A stretch of DNA of 64,000 nucleotides from Zoogloeaceae bacterium (GCA_024235655.1 JACKLY010000003.1:238435-302434); one strand, 5' to 3'; shown: positions 53,571-62,503, counted from the first letter of the stretch. Numbers and translations: made by a program. Notes: a model not told the origin generated them from the letters alone.

Positions 53571-53645
53571 ATCCGGGCTACGATTCGGTACCTATAGTCA
53601 ATTGATATTTCAACGACAATTCAGCAGCTCACGGGAGGACATGCA

Positions 53646-54089
53646 ATGTTCAAGCACATACTGGTACCTACAGACGGATCCGAACTCTCACAGAAAACTG
53701 CCGAACGGGCCATTTCCTTTGCCCGTGAAGCCGGCGCCCGTGTCACCGCCTTCTACGCCAAACCGGAATATCCGGTCACCTACTATGGCGAGGGCGCACT
53801 GATCGACCCGACCACGCCGGAAAAATTTGCCGAACTGGCCGAGCAGCAGGCGCAACAGGTCCTTGCCCAGGTAGAAAAGCTATGCAGTGAGGCCAAGGTT
53901 GATTGCAGCAAGCTGGCCATCACCAGCGACATTCCCTATGAAGCAATCATCACCGCTGCCGAGCAGTCCGGTTGCGACCTGATTTTCATGGCCTCGCATG
54001 GCCGGCGCGGCATCGGCAGCCTGCTGCTGGGAAGCGAAACCAACAAGGTGCTGACCCACACGAAAATTCCGGTACTGGTCTACCGCTGA
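53646..54089 (+). CDS. uspA: Universal stress protein, FNR-controlled
   Basis: A 147-residue UspA-fold protein starting MFKHILVPTDGSELSQKTAE and ending GRRGIGSLLLGSETNKVL, the ATP-binding signature. AIITAAEQSGCDLIFMASHG is also typical. GGGAGGA lies eight bases upstream of the ATG. The FNR box upstream predicts anaerobic induction, as for the UspA-type genes of anaerobic regulons in other Gram-negatives. It stands alone between phaC-MBL and the hox operon. Confidence 0.92.
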   Translation: MFKHILVPTDGSELSQKTAERAISFAREAGARVTAFYAKPEYPVTYYGEGALIDPTTPEKFAELAEQQAQQVLAQVEKLCSEAKVDCSKLAITSDIPYEAIITAAEQSGCDLIFMASHGRRGIGSLLLGSETNKVLTHTKIPVLVYR

Positions 54090-54097
54090 TCCTTGGC

Positions 54098-54126
54098 AAA
54101 AAAAACGGCGACCAAAGGGGTCGCCG
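54098..54126 (-). terminator. Intrinsic terminator of the hox operon
   Basis: CGGCGACC and GGTCGCCG pair around a five-base loop. On the minus strand the stem is followed by eight T, 93 bases past the hoxW stop. On the plus strand it lies just after uspA and may help end that transcript as well. Confidence 0.9.
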
Positions 54127-54218
54127 AATCGAATGGAGACGCATCGCCAAATGACGTCACACCGCACAAGCGGCAGACCGATTCTAGCGGTGAAGCCCTT
54201 CAGCCAGCATGATCTGGA

Positions 54219-54695
54219 TCAAACAACCGGCCGCACGAAATGCGTCTGACAGAATCGCTCCAGAGCCAGCCAGGCTGCTTCAAGATGCCTGCGTGCCGGT
54301 TCACTCAAGCCCTCTCCCAACTCATAACTGTTGCCACGCACTGAAAGCAGCCAGGCAGGTGGTGGCGCTTCGCCCGCGATCCTTTCATAGACGGAGAGAA
54401 CAGCACCGGGTGAAATCGCGTGGGTGCTGTGGCTGGGAGACGGGTCTGGCCGCAGTGGGCACAGTTCGAACGGTGCCGCGGCGCTTTCACTGGCATCGAT
54501 GAACAAGACCCCCGTACGATGCTGAAGATCCAGCGCATGCTCGACCTGAAACTGGAAATCCTCGATCAGTTCGTAGCACCCGGCCCTGCCGGCACACGCC
54601 AGATACCTGTCTAGCCGCGCCAGCAACAGCGGCCCCAGGGCATCATCGCCCCGGCTCGGGTTGCCGCAGGCCAGCACAACGAATGGAGCCGGCAT
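54219..54695 (-). CDS. hoxW: Hydrogenase maturation protease, HoxW type
   Basis: A 158-residue endopeptidase that trims the HoxH C-terminus after nickel insertion. The motif VLACGNPSRGDDALGPLLL near residues 7-25 holds the nickel-sensing Asp, and a second, DASESAAAPFEL, contains the second acid. A further His lies in HSTHAISPGAV. It starts three bases after hoxH and is the last gene of the operon. Confidence 0.9.
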   Translation of the reverse strand: MPAPFVVLACGNPSRGDDALGPLLLARLDRYLACAGRAGCYELIEDFQFQVEHALDLQHRTGVLFIDASESAAAPFELCPLRPDPSPSHSTHAISPGAVLSVYERIAGEAPPPAWLLSVRGNSYELGEGLSEPARRHLEAAWLALERFCQTHFVRPVV

Positions 54696-54698
54696 CAG

Positions 54699-56165
54699 TC
54701 AGGCATCACGCGACAAGGCGTGCAGCAATCGCCCCTCGCAGTCTCGCAATTCCACTGTCAGCGGCATCTTGCCCAGCGCATGTGTGGCGCACGAAAGGCA
54801 GGGGTCATAGGCACGGATGGCCACCTCGATATGGTTGAGCAAGCCTTCCGTCACCTCGCGGCCATACAGGTAACGCCGCGCCACATGCCGGATAGCCTCA
54901 TTCATCGCCTGGTTGTTGTGGGTGGTGGAGACAATCAGGTTGCACATGGTCACCAGATCATTCTCATCGACACCGTAGTGATGGATCAGGGTGCCGCGCG
55001 GTGCTTCGATCATGCCCACCCCTTCTGCCTTGCGCTCACCGCTGAGCAGCAGGTCATGGCCAAGGATGTCGGGGTCGTGCAGCAGATCCTTGATCGTTTC
55101 AGCCGCATGCAGCATTTCAATCATCCGCGTCCAGTGATAGGCGAGCGCAGCATGCATCGGCAAGCCGCCTGCGTAATCAATGAACTCGCGGCGCTCGGCA
55201 TCGGCCAGTGGCGAGGGAATGCTGTTGCAGTTCTGCACCCGGGCCAGCGGCCCGACCTTGTACCAGCCGTGTTCCTTGCCCAGTGACTTGAAGAACGGAA
55301 ATTTCATGTAGCTCCAGGCTTTCACCTCTTCCTGGATGTACTTTTCGTAATCCGCCGGCGGCACGGCATCGAAGAAAATGTTGCCCTGTTCATCACGCGC
55401 ACGCAGTTTCCCATCGTAGAAATCCATCTCGCCCGATTTGCCGATCAGGGACATGAAATGTGAACTGAAAATGCCAAAGCTGTTGTACGTCGAGGGGTCG
55501 GTTTCGTGCAGTTCTCGCGCCATATGCACCGCATCCCGGCTCCAGCCGACAATCTGGTACACATCCTTGAGCAACTGATCGCGCTCTTCGATGCTCAGTG
55601 ATTTGTTTACTCCACCGGGAATCGAACCTGTGCCATGGATCCGCTTGCCGGCCGTCATCCGTATCACCTCCTGCCCGAACTTGCGGATCAGTACGCCACG
55701 CCGCGCGGTCTCCGGATACTTTTCTGCCACCCCGACAATATTCCGCTTGCCGACGTCGCTGTCGAAGCCAAATAGCAGATCCGGCGAACACAGATGAAAA
55801 AAATGCAGCGCATGCGACTGCAGCATCTGGCCATAGTGCATCAGGCGCCGAATCTTCTCTGCGGTCGGCGTCAGGCAGTTCACACCGACAATCACATCCA
55901 TGGCCTTGGAAGCGGCCAGATGATGCGACACCGGGCAAATGCCGCACAGCCGCTGCACCATCACCGGCACTTCCCAGTAGGGGCGCCCCTGAATGAACTT
56001 TTCGAAACCACGAAACTCGACAATGTGCAGTCGCACCTGCTGCACCTTGTTCGCTTCATCCATCAGCAGGGTGACCTTGCCATGCCCTTCCACCCGCGAC
56101 ACCGGGTCAATCGCCACACGTCTGAGCTGTTCCGGCTTGTCTGCTGTTTCAAGGTGATAACTCAT
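54699..56165 (-). CDS. hoxH: NAD-reducing [NiFe] hydrogenase large subunit HoxH
   Basis: Carries the Ni-Fe active site that splits or makes H2. The N-terminal cysteine pair lies in VQRLCGICPVSHHLA near residue 64 and the C-terminal pair in DPCLSCATHALG near residue 460. Cleavage should follow the His of that last motif. AIDPVSRVEGHGKVTLLMDE near the start is typical of group 3d enzymes. I start at MSYHLETADKPEQLRR; the open frame upstream overlaps hoxY. It pairs with HoxY, HoxF and HoxU. Confidence 0.96.
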   Translation of the reverse strand: MSYHLETADKPEQLRRVAIDPVSRVEGHGKVTLLMDEANKVQQVRLHIVEFRGFEKFIQGRPYWEVPVMVQRLCGICPVSHHLAASKAMDVIVGVNCLTPTAEKIRRLMHYGQMLQSHALHFFHLCSPDLLFGFDSDVGKRNIVGVAEKYPETARRGVLIRKFGQEVIRMTAGKRIHGTGSIPGGVNKSLSIEERDQLLKDVYQIVGWSRDAVHMARELHETDPSTYNSFGIFSSHFMSLIGKSGEMDFYDGKLRARDEQGNIFFDAVPPADYEKYIQEEVKAWSYMKFPFFKSLGKEHGWYKVGPLARVQNCNSIPSPLADAERREFIDYAGGLPMHAALAYHWTRMIEMLHAAETIKDLLHDPDILGHDLLLSGERKAEGVGMIEAPRGTLIHHYGVDENDLVTMCNLIVSTTHNNQAMNEAIRHVARRYLYGREVTEGLLNHIEVAIRAYDPCLSCATHALGKMPLTVELRDCEGRLLHALSRDA

Positions 56166-56173
56166 GATCTCTC

Positions 56174-56719
56174 TCAGTCGTAATGCAGCATGCCGAATCC
56201 CAGATCGGGATCGCGACCAGCCAGAATATCGGTCAGCGCCTTCCAGATCGCCTCTCCGGAGGGCGGACACCCGGGGATGAACCAGTCAATCTTGACCACT
56301 TCATGCAAGGGGTGAACCTTGTTCAGCGGCAGCGGCAATTCCGGGTCATTCGGTATCAGGCCGTTCGCCAGCCCGGGGCTGGTGTGATAGACCTCTTCGA
56401 GAATCTCGGTCAGCTTGAAATGGTTGCGTTGCGCCGGCAACCCGCCATTCACCGCACAGGCCCCAAGGGCCACCAGTTTCGTACAGCGCGCGCGAAACTC
56501 GCGCAGGATATGAACGTTCTCGGCATTGCACAGCCCGCCCTCGATAATGCCCAGATCGCAATCGCCGACTTCCTTGATGTCGGTCAGTGGTGAACGGTCA
56601 AACTCGACCAGTTCGATCAGCTCGAAAAGATGTTCGTCGATATCCAGAAAAGACATGTGGCAGCCAAAACAGCCCGCCAGCGAGGTGGTCGCCACACGCA
56701 GCTTTTTCGTCGCCGTCAT
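56174..56719 (-). CDS. hoxY: NAD-reducing hydrogenase small subunit HoxY
   Basis: A 181-residue cytoplasmic small subunit without signal peptide. The single proximal cluster ligands are in TSLAGCFGCHMSF near residue 16, GGLCNAENV, ALGACAVNGGLPAQRN and WFIPGCPPSGEAIW. The short length fits the group 3d type, which lacks the extra ferredoxin-like C-terminus. The ATG overlaps the hoxU stop (ATGA) and hoxH follows eight bases later. Confidence 0.96.
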   Translation of the reverse strand: MTATKKLRVATTSLAGCFGCHMSFLDIDEHLFELIELVEFDRSPLTDIKEVGDCDLGIIEGGLCNAENVHILREFRARCTKLVALGACAVNGGLPAQRNHFKLTEILEEVYHTSPGLANGLIPNDPELPLPLNKVHPLHEVVKIDWFIPGCPPSGEAIWKALTDILAGRDPDLGFGMLHYD

Positions 56720-57450
56720 GGCTTGTTCTCCACAGCCGGGAGCGCCAGCGACGTTTCCTTCAGGGCGATATCTGAAATCGGGCTTCGGTCATAGGTACGC
56801 TGCCTGATGGGTACGGCAAAACCCTTGCCTTTTCTGAGGATGGCACCCACCGGGCAGACCTGCATCGCCTTGTCGGTCAACGCCACATCGGTATCCTCGA
56901 GGCGGCCGGACGCGGCGTTAACGATCAGGCGGGTATCGATGCCGCGCCCGGAGAGGGCAAAGACGCATTTTTCGTCAACGTCACGGCTGGCACGAACGCA
57001 CAAGGAGCACAGGATGCATCGGTTGAAATCGAGCAGGATGTCCGGGTGCGAGGCATCGACAGGCCGGTTCGGATAAAAGTGGTCGAAGTGCGGCGTCATC
57101 ATGCCCAGTTCGTAGGCGGTGGCCTGCAGCTTGCAATCGCCGCTCTTCTCGCACGAGGGACAGAAATGATTTCCCTCGACGAACAACATCTGCAGCAGGG
57201 TACGCCGCTCCTCATTGAGTTCATCAGTATTGCTTTCAACCTCCTGCCCGGCTTGTGCCTGCGTCGTACAGGAGGCCATGTGCCGCCCATTCACCTTGAC
57301 AGTACATAACTTGCACGACCCATGCGGCTTGAACTCCGGGTGGTAGCACAGGTGCGGAATCCAGGCACCGGCATCCGCTGCCGCCTGAATGATCGTCTGC
57401 CCGGCAGCAAAGGGAATGGTTTTCCCGTCCAGCGTAAATGATTCACTCAT
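56716..57450 (-). CDS. hoxU: NAD-reducing hydrogenase diaphorase subunit HoxU
   Basis: A 244-residue iron-sulfur subunit homologous to the NuoG N-terminus. A [2Fe-2S] domain has LCYHPEFKPHGSCKLC and CTTQAQAGQEVES. A His/Cys region has GNHFCPSCEKSGDCKLQ, and a ferredoxin-like part has FNRCILCSLCVRASRDVDEK followed by CPVGAIL. It conducts electrons between HoxHY and HoxF. The start MSESFTLDGKTIPFAAG overlaps the hoxF stop by eight bases. Confidence 0.95.
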   Translation of the reverse strand: MSESFTLDGKTIPFAAGQTIIQAAADAGAWIPHLCYHPEFKPHGSCKLCTVKVNGRHMASCTTQAQAGQEVESNTDELNEERRTLLQMLFVEGNHFCPSCEKSGDCKLQATAYELGMMTPHFDHFYPNRPVDASHPDILLDFNRCILCSLCVRASRDVDEKCVFALSGRGIDTRLIVNAASGRLEDTDVALTDKAMQVCPVGAILRKGKGFAVPIRQRTYDRSPISDIALKETSLALPAVENKP

Positions 57451-59371
57451 TGCTGATCTCCGCAGTATCTGCCTGCACAAAGTGGGCACCCGCATCATCG
57501 CGGCCTGTCATTTGCCTCGCTGGCGCCAGTGAATAATCGAGATCGAAAGCCGGTTCAAACGCCGCATGCAACAACCGCTGCTCATAAGCCGGACGGAAAC
57601 GGGCAATCGTGTCGAGCACCGGATTGCAGGCTGAGTGGCCCAGCCCGCAGTGGCTCATCTGCTGCAGGATATGGTTCATTTTCTCGATCTCGCCAAAATC
57701 GTAAGGCGAGCCGCGGCCATTGGCGAGCTTGTCCATCAGGTTGCGCAACAGGGAGGTTCCCACCCGGCACGGGGTGCAGAAACCACAGCTTTCGTGAGCA
57801 AAGAAATGAACGAAATTGCGCGCTACCTCGAAGAGGTCGCGGCGCTGGTCAAAGACCATGAAGGCACCAGCCGACGGAATATCCTCAAAGGCAATGCAGC
57901 GATCAAACTCCGCCGCACTGACGCAGGTACCGGACGGGCCGCCCACCTGCACAGCCTGCGTATTTCTGGCGCCACAGGCACGCAACACTTCGGCAATGCT
58001 GACGCCGAACGGAAACTCGTACACCCCCGGTTGTGCCACATCGCCCGACACCGAAAGCAGCTTGCTGCCGGTGGATTTTTCCGTTCCCTGCGCGGCAAAC
58101 CAATCGCCGCCGTGCAGGGCAATCAGTGCAGCGCAGGCAAAGGTTTCCACATTATCGACCACGGTCGGCTGATCCAGGTAACCATTGGTCACCGGGAAAG
58201 GCGGCCGATTCCGCGGCGTACCACGCTTGCCTTCCAGCGATTCGATCAAGGCTGACTCTTCGCCACAGACATAGGCACCGGCACCGAGATGAATCTCGAT
58301 GTCGAAATCCAGCCCGTGTACGCCAAGAATGGACTGCCCGAGCAGGCCGGCAGCACGACGCGCGGCAAGCACAGCCTGCAGAGGTTCCAGCAGATAGCGA
58401 TATTCCCCGCGCAGATAGACAAAGCCACGTCGCGCACCCAGTGCATAGGCGGCAAGCGTCATGCCCTCTAACACCAGATCCGGCTTGCTGCTGAGCAGTA
58501 CCCGATCCTTGAAGGTACCGGGCTCACCTTCATCGGCATTGCAGACGACGACACGCTCCTTGCCTGCACCCAGCGCGGCATTGCGGCAGGCACTCCATTT
58601 GAGGGCTGTCAGGAAGCCTGCCCCGCCCCGCCCACGCAAGCCCGCCCGGTGCAATTCCTCGATCAACGAAGTCGGTCCGATCAGGCCGGATGGCAAGCCT
58701 TCCCGCCAGGAGCGGGCATTCGAGGCCTCCAGCCCCTCCCGTTCTGTTCTGGCCAATACGGAACGCAATGCATCTCCAGGCGCCAGTTCACTATCCAGCA
58801 GAATGCCTCGCTGCCGGATATTGTCGGCAACAACAAAAAGGCTGTCTGGCCATGCCGACAAGGGAATTTCGCGACGGATCAGTTCGCTGATCTGGTCAAC
58901 CCGTGACTCGGTCAGGTTCGGCACGACCCGATTGTTCACCAGCAAGGCCGGCCCTTGGTCACTCATGCCTATGCAGGAGGTGGTATCGATACTGAGCAGG
59001 CCATCCTCCGATGTCTTGCCTTTTTCAACCCAGAGATTCCGGCACATGCGCTCAATCAGCGACGCGCTCCCCTGATGTTGCTCGATGATGTTGTCGGCAA
59101 ACAGGACACGATAGCGTCCACGGGGCTGGGTATAGAGAAAACGGTAAAACCCGGCGACCCCTTCGATTTTCGAGCGAGGCAACCCAAGCGCCAGCTCCAG
59201 CGCAGCAATTGCCTCCGGGCTGATCCAGTCCAGCGCTTCCTGGATTTCGCGAAGGATCTGCAACAATGCCGTCGGGGCATGCCGCCAGCGCAGCAGGATC
59301 GGCGGCAATACCTCGTGCAGCAGTTTGTCACCTTCCAGGCAAGGTGCACAATTCGTTTCTTTGCTGTTCAT
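57443..59371 (-). CDS. hoxF: NAD-reducing hydrogenase diaphorase subunit HoxF
   Basis: Exchanges electrons with NAD(H) through FMN. The 642-residue protein fuses a NuoE-like N-terminal domain (about 1-160) to a NuoF-like body. FMN/NAD motifs are GLRGRGGAGFLTALKW, NADEGEPGTFKDRVLL and GAGAYVCGEESALIESL; the [4Fe-4S] site is ESCGFCTPCRVG with a further Cys in MSHCGLGH. In the NuoE part the second cysteine pair reads SCIGMSDQ, so one ligand position is not Cys. The ATG has TGGAG five bases upstream. No separate hoxE is present, as in the Ralstonia-type enzyme. Confidence 0.94.
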   Translation of the reverse strand: MNSKETNCAPCLEGDKLLHEVLPPILLRWRHAPTALLQILREIQEALDWISPEAIAALELALGLPRSKIEGVAGFYRFLYTQPRGRYRVLFADNIIEQHQGSASLIERMCRNLWVEKGKTSEDGLLSIDTTSCIGMSDQGPALLVNNRVVPNLTESRVDQISELIRREIPLSAWPDSLFVVADNIRQRGILLDSELAPGDALRSVLARTEREGLEASNARSWREGLPSGLIGPTSLIEELHRAGLRGRGGAGFLTALKWSACRNAALGAGKERVVVCNADEGEPGTFKDRVLLSSKPDLVLEGMTLAAYALGARRGFVYLRGEYRYLLEPLQAVLAARRAAGLLGQSILGVHGLDFDIEIHLGAGAYVCGEESALIESLEGKRGTPRNRPPFPVTNGYLDQPTVVDNVETFACAALIALHGGDWFAAQGTEKSTGSKLLSVSGDVAQPGVYEFPFGVSIAEVLRACGARNTQAVQVGGPSGTCVSAAEFDRCIAFEDIPSAGAFMVFDQRRDLFEVARNFVHFFAHESCGFCTPCRVGTSLLRNLMDKLANGRGSPYDFGEIEKMNHILQQMSHCGLGHSACNPVLDTIARFRPAYEQRLLHAAFEPAFDLDYSLAPARQMTGRDDAGAHFVQADTAEISNE

Positions 59372-59463
59372 GCAAACTCCAGACAAACTGAACCCCGATC
59401 AAAACCCGGCCGAAATCGACTGTTCCCCAGTCAGGAGCATCACCCCCTGAACCGACGCATACT

Positions 59464-59477
59464 CTGACATAGATCAA
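59464..59477. promoter_or_regulatory. Degenerate FNR-like site between hoxF and the MaoC-Pta gene
   Basis: CTGAC-ATAG-ATCAA differs from the hemN box by one half-site base plus the spacer. It lies about 93 bases upstream of hoxF and 129 bases upstream of the divergent gene. Neither side shows a strong -10 at the class II position, so this is a weaker call than the other two boxes. Confidence 0.45.
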
Positions 59478-59545
59478 GAGAGAACCATGTGCAAATGCAG
59501 CATTTTCAAGGCACTATTCATAAATCATTCACACAGATGAAACGA

Positions 59546-59572
59546 AAGTTGTTTGCGGCACCGCAGCAACTT
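59546..59572. repeat. Inverted repeat in the leader of the MaoC-Pta gene
   Basis: AAGTTG-tt-TGCGG-CA-CCGCA-g-CAACTT forms an interrupted hairpin with an 11-bp pairing total, ending 22 bases before the AAGGAG. It could be an operator or a leader hairpin; no terminator-like T run follows. Confidence 0.5.
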
Positions 59573-59605
59573 ATACTGCACAGACTACAAAATAAGGAGT
59601 CCAGC

Positions 59606-61021
59606 ATGAATTCTCCGGGCCATGGCGACCAGCATTACGAAAATCACATCTATTCCGAGATAAAGGTCGGCGACACGGCTGCCCTGGTGCGTACCCTGCG
59701 CCCCGAGGATATCCAGTTGTTTGCGGTGATGACCGGCGACATGAACCCGGATATCGCCGATCAGGATATCGCGCACAGCGGCGCTTTCAGGGAGGTCATT
59801 GCCCACGGCATGTGGTCGGCCTCGCTCATTTCCACCGTACTGGGCACCCAGTATCCGGGGCCGGGTACCGTATTGATTGACCAGTCACTTCAGTTCATGC
59901 GGCCAGTGACGATCGGCGACACCATCACCATTACCGTCACCGTCAGGCAGAAATACGATCACAACCATCACGTGGCCTTTGACTGTGCCTATACCAACCA
60001 GGAAGGCGTCGTTGTCATCGAGGGCACCGTTGAAGCCCGTGCGCCCACGGAAAAAATCAAGCGGCAACGCTCGTTGCCGCCGGAGATCCTGATTTCCGAC
60101 AAGCATGGCCGCTACCAGCAACTGCTGGCCAAGGCCAGCGGCCTCCCCCCCATCGACATGGCGGTAGTACACCCCTGCGACTACGAGTCCCTGAAAGGGC
60201 CATTGCTGGCTGCCGAAGCCGGATTGATCGAACCGATCCTGATCGGCCCGGAGAGCAAGATTCGGGCGCTGGCTGAAGAACACGACTTCGATGTCTCGCC
60301 TTACCGGATAGTCAATGTCAAGCACAGTCACGAAGCGGCAGCGATGGCCGTCACGCTGGTACGCAATGGCGATGCCGACGCACTGATGAAGGGCAGCCTG
60401 CACACGGATGAATTGATGGCAGAGATCGTTTCCCGTGCCGGTGGCTTGCGTACCGAACGCCGCCTCTCGCATGTGTTCGTGATGGATGTACCCACCTACC
60501 CGAAGCCCCTGCTGATTACCGATGCGGCGATCAACATCGCACCGACGCTGGAAGAAAAGCGCGACATCGTGCAGAACGCCATTGATCTGGCGCACATACT
60601 CGGATACAGCGAACCCAAGGTGGCCATTCTGTCGGCAGTGGAAACCGTCAACCCGAAAATCCAGTCCACCCTCGACGCAGCCGCACTGTGCAAGATGGCT
60701 GATCGCGGCCAGATCAAGGGAGGCGTCCTCGATGGCCCGCTGGCCTTTGACAATGCGGTATCGATTGTTGCGGCAAAGACCAAGGGCATCAAGTCGGCAG
60801 TGGCCGGTCATGCCGAAATCCTGGTAGTGCCTGACCTGGAGTCGGGCAACATGATTGCCAAGCAGCTTGAATATCTGGCCAACGCGCTGACCGCCGGTGT
60901 CGTGCTTGGTGCCCGTGTGCCGATCGTGCTCACCAGCCGTGCCGACACCGCGGAAACACGCGTGGCCTCATGCACCATCGCCGCCCTGATCGCTCACGCA
61001 CAGAGAAAAACAAGCGAATGA
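59606..61021 (+). CDS. Bifunctional enoyl-CoA hydratase (MaoC) / phosphate acetyltransferase
   Basis: A 471-residue fusion. Residues 1-155 form a MaoC-like hot-dog domain with FAVMTGDMNPDIADQDIA and IAHGMWSASLISTVLGTQ, the hydratase Asp/His motif. Residues 165-471 are a phosphotransacetylase with CDYESLKGPLLAAEAGLIEP, NGDADALMKGSLHTDELM and PLAFDNAVSIVAAKTKGI. The start has AAGGAG six to eight bases upstream; the frame is open further back without a site. The stop overlaps ackA (ATGA), so the pair converts acetyl-CoA to acetate and ATP. The MaoC part may link to hydroxyacyl-CoA or PHA turnover. Confidence 0.92.
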   Translation: MNSPGHGDQHYENHIYSEIKVGDTAALVRTLRPEDIQLFAVMTGDMNPDIADQDIAHSGAFREVIAHGMWSASLISTVLGTQYPGPGTVLIDQSLQFMRPVTIGDTITITVTVRQKYDHNHHVAFDCAYTNQEGVVVIEGTVEARAPTEKIKRQRSLPPEILISDKHGRYQQLLAKASGLPPIDMAVVHPCDYESLKGPLLAAEAGLIEPILIGPESKIRALAEEHDFDVSPYRIVNVKHSHEAAAMAVTLVRNGDADALMKGSLHTDELMAEIVSRAGGLRTERRLSHVFVMDVPTYPKPLLITDAAINIAPTLEEKRDIVQNAIDLAHILGYSEPKVAILSAVETVNPKIQSTLDAAALCKMADRGQIKGGVLDGPLAFDNAVSIVAAKTKGIKSAVAGHAEILVVPDLESGNMIAKQLEYLANALTAGVVLGARVPIVLTSRADTAETRVASCTIAALIAHAQRKTSE

Positions 61022-62190
61022 ACAACATCATCCTGACCATCAATGCCGGATCGTCGTCAATCAAGTTTTCGATCTACGCATTCGCATCCGATCTGGCGCG
61101 GCACCCGTTCCTGAGCGGCCAGATAGATGGCATTGGTGCTTCGGCCAGGCTTATCGTCAGGAACACCGAAAACGAGCGGATCGCCGACATCCCTCTGCCT
61201 GAAGGCGTACAACATGCTGAAGCCCTGAATGCACTACTCGGCTGGCTGGACAAGAACTCGCAGGGAGAAACCCGACTCGCGGCGATTGGCCATCGCGTCG
61301 TTCATGGCGGCGAACTCTATTCACAACCGGTTCGTGTCGATGCCGAAGCCGTCAGGCGGCTCGAACAGTTTGTCGTGCTGGCGCCATTGCACCAGCCGCA
61401 CAACCTCAACGGTATCAAGGTGCTGGCCGAGCGTCTGCCGGGCGTGCCTCAGGTGGCCTGTTTCGACACTGCCTTTCACCGCACCCAGCCGCCACTGGCA
61501 CAGCTTTTTGCCCTGCCGCGTACGCTCACTGCCGAAGGGGTCAAGCGCTATGGCTTCCACGGCCTCTCCTACGAGTACATCGCCCGCGTACTGCCCGAAC
61601 ATTCCACGCGTGCCGAAGGTCGCGTCCTCGTTGCCCACCTCGGCAACGGTGCCAGCATGTGCGCCATGGTCGACCGCAAGAGCCAGACCACGTCGATGGG
61701 TTTCACCGCCATCGACGGCCTGATGATGGGCACGCGCACCGGCGCGCTCGACCCGGGCGTCATCCTCTACCTGCTGCAGTCGAAAGGCATGGATGCGAAG
61801 GCCCTGGAAACGCTGCTCTACAAGGAATCCGGCCTGCTTGGTGTCTCCGGCGTCAGCCAGGACATGCGCACACTACTGGCCAGTGACAAGGCAGAAGCCC
61901 GGGAAGCCGTTGATCTCTTCTGCTACCGCATCGTCCGTGAAATCGGTGCGCTGGCCGCCTGCATCGGCGGTATCGATGCACTGGTGTTCACCGGCGGCAT
62001 CGGCGAACACGCGTCCGAAGTACGCCGCCGTGTCTGCACCCAACTCCAGTGGCTGGGCGTGGATTTTGACGATGATGCCAATGAGAACAAGGCCACCCGC
62101 ATCAGCAGGGCGGCCAGCCAGACCGAAGTGCTGGTCATTCCAACCGATGAAGAGTGGATGATCGCGCAACACACCTTCGATCTGCTGTGA
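61018..62190 (+). CDS. ackA: Acetate kinase
   Basis: Forms acetate and ATP from acetyl phosphate. The 390-residue protein has LTINAGSSSIKFSIY at the start, VACFDTAFHRTQPP, RYGFHGLSYEYIAR, AHLGNGASMCAMVDRKSQTT and VFTGGIGEHASEVR, all ASKHA-fold acetokinase motifs. The ATG overlaps the upstream stop by four bases. Together with the Pta fusion it gives substrate-level ATP under anoxia and shares a divergent region with the NAD-linked hydrogenase. Confidence 0.96.
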   Translation: MNNIILTINAGSSSIKFSIYAFASDLARHPFLSGQIDGIGASARLIVRNTENERIADIPLPEGVQHAEALNALLGWLDKNSQGETRLAAIGHRVVHGGELYSQPVRVDAEAVRRLEQFVVLAPLHQPHNLNGIKVLAERLPGVPQVACFDTAFHRTQPPLAQLFALPRTLTAEGVKRYGFHGLSYEYIARVLPEHSTRAEGRVLVAHLGNGASMCAMVDRKSQTTSMGFTAIDGLMMGTRTGALDPGVILYLLQSKGMDAKALETLLYKESGLLGVSGVSQDMRTLLASDKAEAREAVDLFCYRIVREIGALAACIGGIDALVFTGGIGEHASEVRRRVCTQLQWLGVDFDDDANENKATRISRAASQTEVLVIPTDEEWMIAQHTFDLL

Positions 62191-62503
62191 CCTCGCCTGA
62201 CAGAAACCGGCAAGCGCGCTCCTGAACGCGCTTGCTGCACCGCAAAAATTTTCCTCGTTTTTTTGTTTTCACTTCCCCGGAATTCACCTGTTTACGGGCA
62301 TTTTCCCCCATCGTGCACTCGCCCCCATAAAAACTACATCTAGTCAAGTTCTTGCCTTCACCTACTAGATATAGTAGCTTTGACCCTATCAGCGCTGCAA
62401 AACACCCCTCGCTTATTACCTTTTGCATACGCTTCGCACCACCCTGAAAAAACCCAGCCTTCGCGCCCATTTTTCACACCAAAAATTCGAACTGGAAGAG
62501 ACT
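62191..62503 (+). other. Intergenic region between ackA and nrdJ
   Basis: 313 bases. A hairpin CAAGCGCG/CGCGCTTG (62211-62234) follows ackA by 20 bases, with a T-rich stretch 20 bases later, and is the probable ackA terminator. Two NrdR boxes follow at 62333-62375. The remaining 130 bases before nrdJ hold the GGAAGAG ribosome site at 62493 and nothing else recognised. Confidence 0.65.
62333..62375 (+). promoter_or_regulatory. Tandem NrdR boxes upstream of nrdJ
   Basis: ACTACATCTAGT (62333-62344) and ACTAGATATAGT (62364-62375) are related AT-rich imperfect palindromes whose starts are 31 bp apart. Paired boxes about three helical turns apart are the hallmark of NrdR repression of ribonucleotide reductase genes. 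Confidence 0.85.

Noticed and set aside
54209..54222. ATGATCTGGATCAA, one base off an FNR box
   Set aside because: It straddles the 3' end of hoxW and has no gene start downstream on either strand, so it is probably chance.
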